Counted from the stretch's first letter, positions 1-8,204 are shown. The stretch is 15,076 nt of DNA from Armatimonadota bacterium (GCA_023423495.1 JAFAFM010000171.1:1-15076), one strand, 5' to 3'. A program made the numbers and translations. The notes: a model not told the origin generated them from the letters alone.

Positions 1-2882
1 ATCCTGGAAAGAGCCATGCTCGCGAAGCCGTCGCCGAGATTCTCTGGCCCGAAGGCGACCCCATTGCCATTCGTAACCGCCTCAACCAAGCCATTTCCTC
101 GCTCCGCCGCCAGCTTCACCCGCCAGAGCTTGGTCCGGGCTCCGTATTGGTAACGGATCACCACTCTTTGGCCATCAATAGCCAGACAGTTACCACCGAC
201 GTGGATGAGTTTGAGCGCTTGGTGAAAGCAGCGGACCGGTCCGAATCTGACAGCGAGAAAATCCAGCACTTGTCCCAAGCGGTCGATCTCTATCGAGGCG
301 AGCTTCTGGAGGGTTTTTACGAGGAGTGGATATTCAACAAGAGGATGCATTTAGGCGACCTCTACGACAAGTCCCTTCAGCAACTCGTGCGCAGCCACGT
401 GGCCGTCGGCTCTCCCGAGGGGGCGGTGGAGTATGCCCGACGACGCCTCCTGCTGGATCCATATGACGAATCCGCACATGTCGTCCTGATGCGTCTCTAT
501 CTGAGATCGGGGAGGCCGAAGCTTGCCCTCAAGCAGTACGAGGATCTGGTGCGTGCCTTCGAGCAGTACGATGACGAACCGTCCGAATATGCCGAGAAGT
601 ACCGCTTACGAGCCGAAGCGCTCGTCAATGACCAGACGGCAGAAATCGACATAGAGGATACGTTTGACGCGGACTCGGCCAAGCGATCGCAGGAAGCGCC
701 ACCGCCGAAAGAGAAGCTGTATTCTAACCTTCCGAGGGTGGTGACCTCGTTTGTCGGTCGAACCGAGGAACTGGAACAGGTGGTTTCCCAGATCCGGCAG
801 GGCAGAAGTCGGCTAGTCACCATTCTTGGACTCGGCGGCTTTGGGAAGACGCGCCTGGCAATTGAAGCTGGATGGGCTCTATCTGAGACCTTCGATTCCA
901 AAGTGTTTTTCGTTTCACTGGCAAACAGTTCGGAACTTAGCGATGTCTTCCATGAACTTGCGAGGTTGCTCCTCATCGAAAGTGAAGGAAGGTCGGAGAA
1001 CGACCAAGCGGCGGTCACGAGGAGGCTTTCCGAACTTGGGCCGACGTTGGTCATCATTGATAACTTTGAACATCTGGCGACCGATGAGTCATGTCGGATC
1101 ATCTCGGAATTGCTGGAATCGATTTCATCCTTATCATTGATCGTGACGTCACGCCTTCCCCTTCGCATCGGGTCCGAGACGGTCGTGCAACTATCGCCTC
1201 TCGAACTTCCCGATGCGGACGAGACTGACCTCAAAGTCATAGCCGCAAGTCCGACGGTTGCTTTATTCGTGGATCGAGCACAAGCCGTCAAAGCCGACTT
1301 CCAGCTAACCGAGAGAACTGCCCAGGCCATTGTCGACTTGGTTCGAAAACTGGAGGGGCTACCGCTTGCGCTTGAATTGGCAGCGAGTTGGGCACGCGTC
1401 CTGACCCCGGGTCAGATGCTGGAGCGCTTCGAAGACAACATCGACCAATTGGAATCACGGCGTCGGGATGCAAACCCGCGCCATCGAACCCTACGAGCGT
1501 CATTTGATGGAAGTTTCGCCCTTCTCGACTCCGCCCAAAAGGAGCTGTTTCTTCAACTCACCGTGTTTTCCGGTGGCTGGGACCTGAGCGCTGCGGAAGC
1601 AGTCGCTCAAAAGCCGGATCTGATCGAGGAGATGCAGGCACTGGAGGAGCGGTCGCTCATTTATCCTGCCCCGACCGAGGCAAGCATCCGGTTCGACATG
1701 CTCGGAACGATTCGGCAGTTTGGACAGAGCCTGCTCTCTGATCCAGATCGGGATGAGCTGAGAAGTCGGCACGCCAAATATTTGCTGGCGTTGGTTCACC
1801 GGGCAGGCACCTTCGAGGAATGGTCGGAATCTATTTCCGTGAATTACTCAAATTGCCTTGAAGCAATGCGGTGGTTTGAGGCTAACGGACGTTATGACGA
1901 CTTCGCGGATATGGCCTCCTCATTGGGGCGCTATTGGGAAGGCAAGAGTCTCATCAGCGAAGGCGTCTCGTGGATGGATCGGGTGTTGGAGATCGATCCT
2001 GCTTTATCCCCAGAAACCAAAGCCGGAACTTGGATTGCGATGGGCAGCCTCATGTGGTTCGGCGGCGCTTTTGCCGAATCAGTGGACTTTTTGCGACGCG
2101 GACGAAGACTCGCACAGGACCTTGCAAGACCGGAGTTAGAGATTCGTGCGCTTTTTGCGCTGCAGTTGGAGAGTCATCGGGTCGGCAGTTATGCCGAAGC
2201 CAAATCGCACCTTGCCGACATTCTAAGGTTGGCGAAGCAGATCGACGACAAAGGGTCCGCGGCCAGAGCCTACATGGCGATGGGCAACGCCTTTTTGGAG
2301 GAAGAGGACTTCGGAGAATCGCAACGTCATTACGAGCTGGGCCTGGAAGTGTCCAGGCAGACGGGCGATGTTAACCGCGTGGGCCCAATCTTGACCAACC
2401 TTGCAAGCCTGGCGGTTTATCAGCATCGGCTCGACGCCGCCCTTACTTGGATTCAGGAGGCAGAGGCGCTGGCGAAGGCATCCAGCCACCGTTGGCTCAA
2501 GTCGATGTGCGGGATCGTGAAGGGGCGGATTGAAATTGAATTGCATGAGTACGAGAAGGCAGCAAACACCCTGATTGCTGCCTATCGCCTCTCGCCGAAC
2601 GAGAAACTTGTAGCGTGGCGGTTCCTGTTGCACTTCGGTTTTGCCCTGCTCGGCCTTGGTTTCACCAACGATGCTTTGCGGATCTTCGGGCTGGGCAATG
2701 CCGTCCGAGATCGGATTGGCGAGCGCCATCAGGGCATTGAAATGCGAATGTATGAGGCTCGCTTGGCCGAGGCCTCTAAAGGCATGAACACGAGCGTCTT
2801 CGAGGAACAGTTCGCAATTGGCCGAAACATGACCCTCGCCGACGTCGAGCCCGTCATCGCGAAGGTTCAGCGAAGCTTTTAG
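1..2882 (+). CDS. BTAD / NB-ARC (STAND) / TPR transcriptional regulator, 5' partial
   Basis: The reading frame is open from base 3 and runs into the window from the left, so the TTG at 147 is not the true start. Bases 3-146 encode the end of a SARP-type winged helix (REAVAEILWPEGD, then RNRLNQAISSLRRQL). Next comes a bacterial transcriptional activator domain (about nt 200-600, helical, with LLLDPYDESAH). An NB-ARC/STAND ATPase follows: Walker A GLGGFGKT at nt 828-851, Walker B LVIIDNFEHL near 1047-1076, the sensor-like VTSR near 1143, and GLPLALEL near 1356-1379. The C-terminal third is alpha-helical TPR-like repeats (about nt 1800-2800). Such proteins are cytoplasmic signal-gated activators; the ligand and target genes cannot be read here. 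The Gfo/Idh gene begins 36 bases downstream on the same strand and may be co-transcribed. The missing N-terminus is probably only a few dozen residues. Confidence 0.9.
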   Translation, partial: PGKSHAREAVAEILWPEGDPIAIRNRLNQAISSLRRQLHPPELGPGSVLVTDHHSLAINSQTVTTDVDEFERLVKAADRSESDSEKIQHLSQAVDLYRGELLEGFYEEWIFNKRMHLGDLYDKSLQQLVRSHVAVGSPEGAVEYARRRLLLDPYDESAHVVLMRLYLRSGRPKLALKQYEDLVRAFEQYDDEPSEYAEKYRLRAEALVNDQTAEIDIEDTFDADSAKRSQEAPPPKEKLYSNLPRVVTSFVGRTEELEQVVSQIRQGRSRLVTILGLGGFGKTRLAIEAGWALSETFDSKVFFVSLANSSELSDVFHELARLLLIESEGRSENDQAAVTRRLSELGPTLVIIDNFEHLATDESCRIISELLESISSLSLIVTSRLPLRIGSETVVQLSPLELPDADETDLKVIAASPTVALFVDRAQAVKADFQLTERTAQAIVDLVRKLEGLPLALELAASWARVLTPGQMLERFEDNIDQLESRRRDANPRHRTLRASFDGSFALLDSAQKELFLQLTVFSGGWDLSAAEAVAQKPDLIEEMQALEERSLIYPAPTEASIRFDMLGTIRQFGQSLLSDPDRDELRSRHAKYLLALVHRAGTFEEWSESISVNYSNCLEAMRWFEANGRYDDFADMASSLGRYWEGKSLISEGVSWMDRVLEIDPALSPETKAGTWIAMGSLMWFGGAFAESVDFLRRGRRLAQDLARPELEIRALFALQLESHRVGSYAEAKSHLADILRLAKQIDDKGSAARAYMAMGNAFLEEEDFGESQRHYELGLEVSRQTGDVNRVGPILTNLASLAVYQHRLDAALTWIQEAEALAKASSHRWLKSMCGIVKGRIEIELHEYEKAANTLIAAYRLSPNEKLVAWRFLLHFGFALLGLGFTNDALRIFGLGNAVRDRIGERHQGIEMRMYEARLAEASKGMNTSVFEEQFAIGRNMTLADVEPVIAKVQRSF

Positions 2883-2918
2883 CTAATCTTTAGGTTCAAG
2901 AAAGTATCCTCCCGCACG

Positions 2919-3911
2919 ATGCAAAAGGTTGCGATTGTAGGCTGCGGTTTTATGGGTCGAATGCACGCTAACGTGTATTCGCTGCTGGACAACGCTTCGC
3001 TTGAAGCATTCGTGGACATCAAAGAAGAAAAGCGGGCGAAGTATTCCGAGGAGTTCGGCAAGCCTGCATACGCGACCATCGCCGAGCTATTGGAGAAGCA
3101 TCCTGACCTCGATGCGGTCGACATTTGCCTTCCAACATATGAGCATCGAACGGCAACGTTGGAAGTCGCCAAAGCCGGGAAACACGTGTTTTGTGAAAAG
3201 CCCATGGCTCTCACGGTCGAAGAAGCGCAGGAGATGACATCGGCCTGCCAACAGGCGAATGTTCGCTTGATGATCGGGCATTGCATCCGGTTTTGGCCTG
3301 AATATGCGTTGCTGAAGCAACTGGTGGATGACCAGTCCCTCGGGAGGCTGCTGTCCCTCAATCTTACGCGATACGGTGAGTTTCCGAGTTGGAGCACCGA
3401 CAACTGGCTTGCGGACGAGGGCAAAGCTGGCGGCGGCGTGTTGGACATGCACATCCACGACACCGATTTCGCGCTGTTTCTCCTTGGAACGCCCAAGTCC
3501 GTAAATTCGTGGGGGACAGTGGATGAGCGGGGAGCCTCTCAGGCATTCACCACAATGACCTTCGCATCCGGCGCAGTCGTGCACTTGGAGGGGGGTTGGA
3601 ATTTGCCGACCAACACGCCGTTCAAGATGGCCTTTCGGGCGATCTTCGAGCGCGGAGCGGCAATCATGGACGGTTGCCCGATGACGATTTACGAACCAGG
3701 CCAGGAGCCGCGCGTACCGGAGTTCGCAAAGATGGAAGCCTCGGGAGGAGGCAACATTTCAGATTTGGGCGGCTACTTTGTCGAACTCAAGTACTTCGTG
3801 GATAAATTGGAATCGGGCGAGCCGTTTGAAACGACTACGCCCGAATCCTCACGCGAATCTCTCGCGACCGTATTGGAGGAGATTCGGCAGATTAAAGCTG
3901 GCAAAGCCTAA
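2919..3911 (+). CDS. Gfo/Idh/MocA family NAD(P)-dependent oxidoreductase
   Basis: A 330-residue protein of the usual family length, probably oxidising or reducing a sugar, inositol or related polyol with bound NAD(P). The Rossmann dinucleotide motif GCGFMG is at residues 8-13, the family EKP motif with catalytic Lys94 at 93-95, and the substrate-domain motif GGGVLDMHIHD at 171-181 with His180 as the likely acid/base. The start is fixed by the motif lying directly at the N-terminus (MQKVAIVGCG). There is no good Shine-Dalgarno site; AAGAAAG lies about 13 bases upstream. The stop overlaps the stop of the convergent small membrane-protein gene by four bases. The substrate cannot be predicted from sequence alone. 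Confidence 0.92.
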   Translation: MQKVAIVGCGFMGRMHANVYSLLDNASLEAFVDIKEEKRAKYSEEFGKPAYATIAELLEKHPDLDAVDICLPTYEHRTATLEVAKAGKHVFCEKPMALTVEEAQEMTSACQQANVRLMIGHCIRFWPEYALLKQLVDDQSLGRLLSLNLTRYGEFPSWSTDNWLADEGKAGGGVLDMHIHDTDFALFLLGTPKSVNSWGTVDERGASQAFTTMTFASGAVVHLEGGWNLPTNTPFKMAFRAIFERGAAIMDGCPMTIYEPGQEPRVPEFAKMEASGGGNISDLGGYFVELKYFVDKLESGEPFETTTPESSRESLATVLEEIRQIKAGKA

Positions 3912-4195
3912 TACTTGGCGACCGCGTCGCTTGCATCCAGCGAATCTGCAAGGTCTTTGTCGAGCTGCTTGTCCTTTGACGCCCAGTCTTCATGGGCAGT
4001 GGCCTTCTCACCCGCGCAGCGCATCGCTCGTAACGCGAAGAAGCCAATTGCGCCTGCAGCCAAGGCTAACATTGCAGAAATGCCCAGTTGTCGGCGAATC
4101 TCCAAGGCGTAGTCGCTGTCGCCGCGCGCGGCCTTTACCGTACTCACACTATGCTTCGTCGCATCTTTAATTTTGTTCACAGCTGAAATTGCCAT
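3908..4195 (-). CDS. small single-span membrane protein, unknown function (95 aa)
   Basis: I do not recognise a family. The N-terminal 30 residues look like an amphipathic helix (VNKIKDATKHSVSTVKAA). One clear hydrophobic span covers about residues 38-57 (LGISAMLALAAGAIGFFALR), flanked by Arg on both sides. The last 30 residues are acidic and hydrophilic, rich in Asp and Lys. A strong Shine-Dalgarno-like stretch AGGTGAGGAC sits just before the ATG (forward 4196-4205), better than most genes in this window, which supports real translation. The gene is divergent from the amidase (104-base shared region) and convergent with the Gfo/Idh gene. A shadow frame exists on the other strand, but it lacks a ribosome site and an organised hydrophobic span. 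Confidence 0.68.
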   Translation of the reverse strand: MAISAVNKIKDATKHSVSTVKAARGDSDYALEIRRQLGISAMLALAAGAIGFFALRAMRCAGEKATAHEDWASKDKQLDKDLADSLDASDAVAKY

Positions 4196-4200
4196 GTCCT

Positions 4201-4205
4201 CACCT
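4201..4205 (-). promoter_or_regulatory. ribosome binding site of the 95-aa membrane protein gene
   Basis: Read on the minus strand this is AGGTG, part of GAGGTGAGG, five bases before the ATG at 4195. It decides the start of the small gene and argues that it is expressed. Confidence 0.6.
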
Positions 4206-4286
4206 CGCGAATTGATAGACGACGCATTTTGATTTCTCGGATCACGGTCCTAAACTTGGCCGCTTTCGCAATTCCCTGCCGCGTGA

Positions 4287-4292
4287 TATAGT
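4287..4292 (+). promoter_or_regulatory. candidate -10 box (TATAGT) of the amidase gene
   Basis: TATAGT matches the sigma-70 -10 consensus at five of six positions. It ends seven bases before the ATG at 4300, so transcription would begin at or next to the start codon. TTTCGC at 4264-4269 is a weak -35 at 17-base spacing. No proper Shine-Dalgarno lies between the box and the ATG; only GAGAG directly abuts it. Confidence 0.38.
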
Positions 4293-4299
4293 CCGAGAG

Positions 4300-5946
4300 A
4301 TGGACGACCTGACCTTCTCGAGAGCCGACTTTTTGAAGTCCATGGTGCTTGGTGTCGCTTCGGCTGGGATCGATCTTCCAGCGTTCGCCCAAGCTGGCTC
4401 CGCGCCCCAAGCTCCCGCAATCATGATAGATGATTTAAAGAGCTTTGCGAAGATCGCAGGACTCACCTTTACCGACCAAGAATTGACGCAGATTCAGCGT
4501 GACATTGCCAGTGACCGGGCAGGCTTCCGGGCGATCCGCGAGTATGTGAACGACTACTCGCTAGTGCCCTCGAACATCTACAAGATTCCGGGGTTTAAAG
4601 AGCCGGACCTTAAAATAGAGGTTCGCACGGCCGGACCAAAACCGACTAGGCCAAGCTCCGACGAGGACATCGCGTTTATGACCGTGGATGAACTAGGTCA
4701 TCTCATCAAAAGTAAGCAGCTGACGTCCACCGAGCTGACCCAAATCTACTTGCGGAGACTGAAGCAATATGGCAATCGGCTTTTATGTATCGTTACCCTC
4801 ACGGAAGATCTGGCACTGGCGCAGGCAAAGCAGGCGGACGCGGAGATCGCCCAGGGGAGGTATCGCAGCCCTCTGCATGGCATTCCCTATGGAATCAAAG
4901 ACCTATTCGCAGTCAGGGGCTACCCCACGCAGTGGGGCACCGAGGCCTTCAGGGGCCAACAGATCGACGAGAATTCTGCTGTATTCGAAAGACTGACGGA
5001 AGCCGGAGCCGTGTGTTTGGCGAAGCTAAGTTTGGGTGCGTTGGCGATGAACGACAACTGGTTCGGCGGTCGGACCCTGAACCCATGGAATCCAAAGGAA
5101 GGTTCTAGCGGATCGAGCGCGGGTTCGGCCAGCGCGATGGCGGCCGGTTTAGTTTCTTTTGCGATCGGCACTGAAACAAGTGGCTCCATCGTCAGCCCTT
5201 CCCAGCGTTGCAGAGTTACCGGCTTACGACCAACATTTGGTTCGATTAGTCGCCACGGCGCGATGTGCCTGTCATGGTCGATGGATAAAGTGGGACCGAT
5301 CTGCCGGACTGCTGAAGATGCAGCGCTTGTGCTTACAGAACTGCTCGGCCGTGACACCCGGGATGCAAGTTCCATCGACCGGGAGTTCGTTTACCGTTCG
5401 CCCAAGGATCTGAAAGGGGTGAAAGTCGGCGCGCTGGGCCGACAGGACGCCGAGTATGTCACCGCCCTAAAATCTCTTGGAGCGGAGGTCGCAGAGTTTA
5501 AATTGCCTCAGGTGCCGCCAGGATTGGACTCGATCATCGCCGTGGAATCCGCCACGATGTTCGACGAAATCACCCGCGACGGCAAGTTAAATCTGGTCAA
5601 AGAAAACCAGTGGCCGCAGATTTTCCGGGCGGCAAGATTCATTCCCGCCGTGGAATTTGCCCAGGCGGAGCGAGCCCGGACAAAGCTTTTCCATGCGTAT
5701 CAAGAAGCTTTTGCTCCTTTCGATCTTGTCGTCGCGACTAGCAGCGCAGGGCCGATGATCTACAACTCGAATCTTACCGGACACCCGCAAATCCATGTGC
5801 CCTTCAAGCCGACGGACAACGGTGGGTACACAAGCTTTAGCATCTTTGCCAAGCCATTTGAGGAGGCCAAGATGATTGGCGCGGCTCACTTGGTCCAGAT
5901 GCAAACCAAGTTCTACAGACTTCGGCCGGATCTCACCAAAGTCTAG
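4300..5946 (+). CDS. amidase-signature family hydrolase, probably exported
   Basis: A 548-residue amidase that would hydrolyse a C-N amide bond by the Lys-cisSer-Ser triad. By motif alignment Lys200 lies in GIPYGIKDLF, the cis-Ser is Ser272 in GSSGSSAGSASA, and the nucleophile is Ser296 in GTETSGSIVSPS. The 24-residue Ser-Ser spacing equals that in FAAH (217/241), which supports an active enzyme. The first 35 residues look like a signal (SRADFLKS, then a hydrophobic stretch ending near AFAQA). It resembles a Tat signal but has Ala-Asp where the second Arg would be. Residues about 45-110 are an extra N-terminal helical region before the amidase core at about 125. It could be a peptide or amino-acid amidase; the GatA role is unlikely given the export-like N-terminus. 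Its stop overlaps that of convergent cutC within CTAG. Confidence 0.9.
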   Translation: MDDLTFSRADFLKSMVLGVASAGIDLPAFAQAGSAPQAPAIMIDDLKSFAKIAGLTFTDQELTQIQRDIASDRAGFRAIREYVNDYSLVPSNIYKIPGFKEPDLKIEVRTAGPKPTRPSSDEDIAFMTVDELGHLIKSKQLTSTELTQIYLRRLKQYGNRLLCIVTLTEDLALAQAKQADAEIAQGRYRSPLHGIPYGIKDLFAVRGYPTQWGTEAFRGQQIDENSAVFERLTEAGAVCLAKLSLGALAMNDNWFGGRTLNPWNPKEGSSGSSAGSASAMAAGLVSFAIGTETSGSIVSPSQRCRVTGLRPTFGSISRHGAMCLSWSMDKVGPICRTAEDAALVLTELLGRDTRDASSIDREFVYRSPKDLKGVKVGALGRQDAEYVTALKSLGAEVAEFKLPQVPPGLDSIIAVESATMFDEITRDGKLNLVKENQWPQIFRAARFIPAVEFAQAERARTKLFHAYQEAFAPFDLVVATSSAGPMIYNSNLTGHPQIHVPFKPTDNGGYTSFSIFAKPFEEAKMIGAAHLVQMQTKFYRLRPDLTKV

Positions 5947-6704
5947 GCCCGAACTGCCCTAACCAGGGCCTCGACTTGGCCACGGTCGGTAAGGTGAAAG
6001 ACCGACTCCTTGGGAAGAGACGTTGGCGCGTACTCGATCTCAGGATTGCCCCGCGTGGAGGTGTCGGTTTGTTCGATGAACGGAGCAAGGTGGAGAGTAC
6101 GGCACCCCGTTTCCTGCAAAAATTCGGCACTGTTGTTCATTCTGAGTCCGCCCGCGGGCAAGATTTCTATACGGTCCGCCGCCTGGGCAGCCAGCCTCTT
6201 GATCAGCGGCGCTCCGTCGGTTGCAAAGGCCCGTTGTCCACTGGTCAACAATCGATCAAACCCTAGTTCGATCAACTGCTCCAAGGTCTCCTCTGGGTTC
6301 GGAACGACGTCGAAGCACCGGTGACACACCTTTTCTCGGTGTCCGCAAATGTCCACGAGCCGTCTCATCCGCTCGACATCAAGCCGACCATCCGGATGCA
6401 AGCAACCGAAAACCAGGCCCTCCGCGCCCGCCTCTATAAAAAGCCGAGCGTCCTGCTCCATCGTTTTAAACTCTGCCTCGGTATAAGCAAACCCTGCGCC
6501 CCGAGGTCGAATCATCACGACGATGGGGATCGAAATCCGCTGCTTCGCTTCGAGAAATGTTCCGAGCGACGGTGTGAGGCCGCCAACGGTAATCGCGCCG
6601 CAAAGCTCAATGCGATCGGCTCCCCCTAGCGCGGCTTGAATGCAGTCGTCGACCGAACAACAAACGATTTCAACAGGAATGCTTGGCACGAACATATTCT
6701 GCAT
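5943..6704 (-). CDS. cutC: CutC family protein (copper homeostasis family TIM barrel)
   Basis: A 253-residue protein matching CutC along its length: GADRIELC (28-35), GGLTPS (41-46), MIRPRGAGF (64-72), FGCLHPDG (99-106), HRCFDV (128-133), RLLTSGQ (151-157) and ILPAGGLRMNN (182-191). The family is named for copper tolerance in E. coli, but that role is disputed and the reaction is unknown. Here the usual HRAFD is HRCFD, giving a Cys-His-Arg-Cys at 127-130, and the protein carries nine Cys in all. The start could be the ATG at 6704 or the one at 6695; neither has a good ribosome site. The gene is divergent from msrA and convergent with the amidase, sharing a CTAG stop overlap. Confidence 0.9.
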   Translation of the reverse strand: MQNMFVPSIPVEIVCCSVDDCIQAALGGADRIELCGAITVGGLTPSLGTFLEAKQRISIPIVVMIRPRGAGFAYTEAEFKTMEQDARLFIEAGAEGLVFGCLHPDGRLDVERMRRLVDICGHREKVCHRCFDVVPNPEETLEQLIELGFDRLLTSGQRAFATDGAPLIKRLAAQAADRIEILPAGGLRMNNSAEFLQETGCRTLHLAPFIEQTDTSTRGNPEIEYAPTSLPKESVFHLTDRGQVEALVRAVRA

Positions 6705-6763
6705 CTTGTGGCGCTTTTCGAGGTGTGGGACCGTGGAACTGGCGTATGCTCATCGGAGTTATC

Positions 6764-6768
6764 AAGGG
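6764..6768 (+). promoter_or_regulatory. ribosome binding site AAGGG setting the msrA start
   Basis: AAGGG lies eight bases before the ATG at 6777. It favours this start over an in-frame ATG at 6636, which would add 47 residues unlike any MsrA and would overlap the cutC 5' end. Confidence 0.55.
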
Positions 6769-6776
6769 TCTCAGAG

Positions 6777-7280
6777 ATGGAGAATCATACGAATCCGAAA
6801 ACCGAAAAGGCGACTTTTGCTGCGGGCTGCTTTTGGGGCGTCCAGTTGGAATTCAGCAAGATGTTTGGGGTCTTGAACACGAAGGCAGGCTATACCGGCG
6901 GCCATAAGCAAAGCCCTGGATATTACGAAGTCTGCGACGGGGACACCGGTCATGCTGAGGCTGTTGAGATCCAGTTCAATTCGGACGTGGTTTCGTACGA
7001 GGAGCTGGTGCGCGAATTCTTTAAATTGCACGACCCAACGACATTGAATCGTCAAGGGCCAGATGTCGGCGAGCAGTATCGGTCAGCCATCTTTTATCAC
7101 TCTGACGAGCAGAAGGCGACGGCAGAGAAGGTCATCCAGGAAGTTGAGGATTCCGGGGAATTTGTGAACCGGGTGGTAACCCAAGTGCTACCTGCGGACA
7201 AGTTCTGGGACGCCGAGGACTACCACCAGCACTACTTTGCAAAACGGGGCATGGCGTCCTGCCACATCCGGCGCAAGTAA
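6777..7280 (+). CDS. msrA: peptide-methionine (S)-S-oxide reductase MsrA
   Basis: A 167-residue cytoplasmic enzyme that reduces the S epimer of methionine sulfoxide in proteins and free methionine. The nucleophile is Cys18 in AAGCFWG, followed by AGYTGG, DGDTGHAEAV, LHDPTTLNRQGPDVGEQYRS and AEDYHQHYF, all family hallmarks. One C-terminal Cys162 (GMASCHIRRK) is the likely resolving residue; it resembles the short form with a single recycling Cys rather than the two of E. coli. I place the start at ATG 6777, with AAGGG eight bases upstream. The frame is open further upstream, but that part has no MsrA similarity. speE starts nine bases after the stop, so the two are probably co-transcribed. msrB lies 1.6 kb downstream on the same strand. 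Confidence 0.95.
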   Translation: MENHTNPKTEKATFAAGCFWGVQLEFSKMFGVLNTKAGYTGGHKQSPGYYEVCDGDTGHAEAVEIQFNSDVVSYEELVREFFKLHDPTTLNRQGPDVGEQYRSAIFYHSDEQKATAEKVIQEVEDSGEFVNRVVTQVLPADKFWDAEDYHQHYFAKRGMASCHIRRK

Positions 7281-7289
7281 ACTTCCCAT

Positions 7290-8123
7290 GTGGCTCAGCA
7301 ATCCCTGACTTTTCCCATCCGAAGCGACAGGCTCACTATGACCGCTTCCGTTCGGGAGCATCTGGTTCATCGCGAGACTGAGTTTCAGACCGTCGACGTT
7401 CTAGATACGGATGCGTTTGGTCGTGTGCTGTTGTTGGATAACCACATCCAGCTTACAGAGTTGGACGAGCATGCTTACCATGAAGCGCTGGTCCAAATCC
7501 CGCTATTGTCCCTACATAAGCCTGGCTCGGCGTTGGTGATCGGCGGTGGGGATGGTGGTGTCCTGAGAGAGTTGGCGAAGCATTCCTCCATTGAGCACGT
7601 CGACATGGTGGAGATCGATCGCGGGGTTATCGATGTGAGCCGAGAGTGGCTTCCCGGAGTGAGCGACGGCGCATTTGACGACTCCCGGATGCATGTCCAT
7701 ATTGAGGACGCGTTCAAGTTTGTAAAGCAGGCAGATAGAAGTTACGACCTGATAGTTGCCGACTCAACGGACACTTACGAAGGCGAGGATGGCGCGCTAA
7801 GCGAGATGCTCTTCACGGATGAGTTCTATCAGGACTGTCGGGCAAGGCTGTCCGAGAACGGGATTCTGGTAACTCAGGCTGACAATCTGCTCTTCTGCCC
7901 TTACTCTCTGGAAAGCATCCAGCAGCTGTTTGCACGCGTCTTCGCCAAGACCGGATCTTATCAAGCCGTGATTCCATCCTTTGGTGGTTTCTCCGGTTAT
8001 TGCTGGGCAAGCAATGGCGCAGAATTGGTCCCAGAGTTTCCGGCCGAACGAGCTAATGGCGTGGATTTGCGCTACCTAAACGAAGCCACCTGGAAGTATG
8101 CATTCACAAATCTTGCGTTTTAG
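7290..8123 (+). CDS. speE: polyamine aminopropyltransferase (spermidine-synthase family)
   Basis: A 277-residue methyltransferase-fold enzyme of the family that moves the aminopropyl group of decarboxylated S-adenosylmethionine to an amine. The cofactor half is canonical: FGRVLLLDNHIQLTELDEHAYHE (split at 43-65), GGGDGG at 85-90, VEID at 107-110 and catalytic-type DSTD at 158-161. The acceptor side departs from the family: the usual DPxGPA loop after DSTD is replaced by TYEGEDGALSEM, about five residues longer, and the usual PTYPxG motif reads PSFGGFSG at 229-236. The acceptor may therefore not be putrescine. The GTG start at 7290 is nine bases after msrA and lacks a ribosome site; an internal ATG at 7338 is the alternative. 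No speD is in the window. Confidence 0.85.
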   Translation: MAQQSLTFPIRSDRLTMTASVREHLVHRETEFQTVDVLDTDAFGRVLLLDNHIQLTELDEHAYHEALVQIPLLSLHKPGSALVIGGGDGGVLRELAKHSSIEHVDMVEIDRGVIDVSREWLPGVSDGAFDDSRMHVHIEDAFKFVKQADRSYDLIVADSTDTYEGEDGALSEMLFTDEFYQDCRARLSENGILVTQADNLLFCPYSLESIQQLFARVFAKTGSYQAVIPSFGGFSGYCWASNGAELVPEFPAERANGVDLRYLNEATWKYAFTNLAF

Positions 8124-8148
8124 GTGCACTTTGCGTAGCAGAAAGCGT

Positions 8149-8154
8149 TATAAC
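8149..8154 (+). promoter_or_regulatory. candidate -10 box (TATAAC) before the Spy-like gene
   Basis: TATAAC matches the -10 consensus at five of six positions, with no convincing -35. Transcription from it would begin near 8161, downstream of the in-frame ATG at 8157. It is therefore consistent with translation starting at GTG 8217. Confidence 0.33.
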
Positions 8155-8204
8155 CAATGAACGTTCAAACTCGGCTGCGCGCTGCGTGGCCCATCCAGTC
8201 CCCC

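Noticed and set aside
497..1330. Long antisense frame (277 codons) inside the regulator gene
   Set aside because: It is Ser/Arg-rich with no domain pattern and lies opposite the NB-ARC motifs; a codon-bias shadow of the real gene.
5945..5971. Inverted repeat AGGCCC / GGGCCT at the amidase-cutC junction
   Set aside because: Only six pairs with a 15-base loop, no T tract, and located inside the cutC reading frame.
6636..6776. In-frame upstream extension of msrA
   Set aside because: It has no MsrA similarity and overlaps the cutC 5' end; the ATG at 6777 has a ribosome site and gives the usual length.
7288..7308. Six-codon ATG frame overlapping the speE GTG start
   Set aside because: No ribosome site and no leader-peptide character; likely chance.
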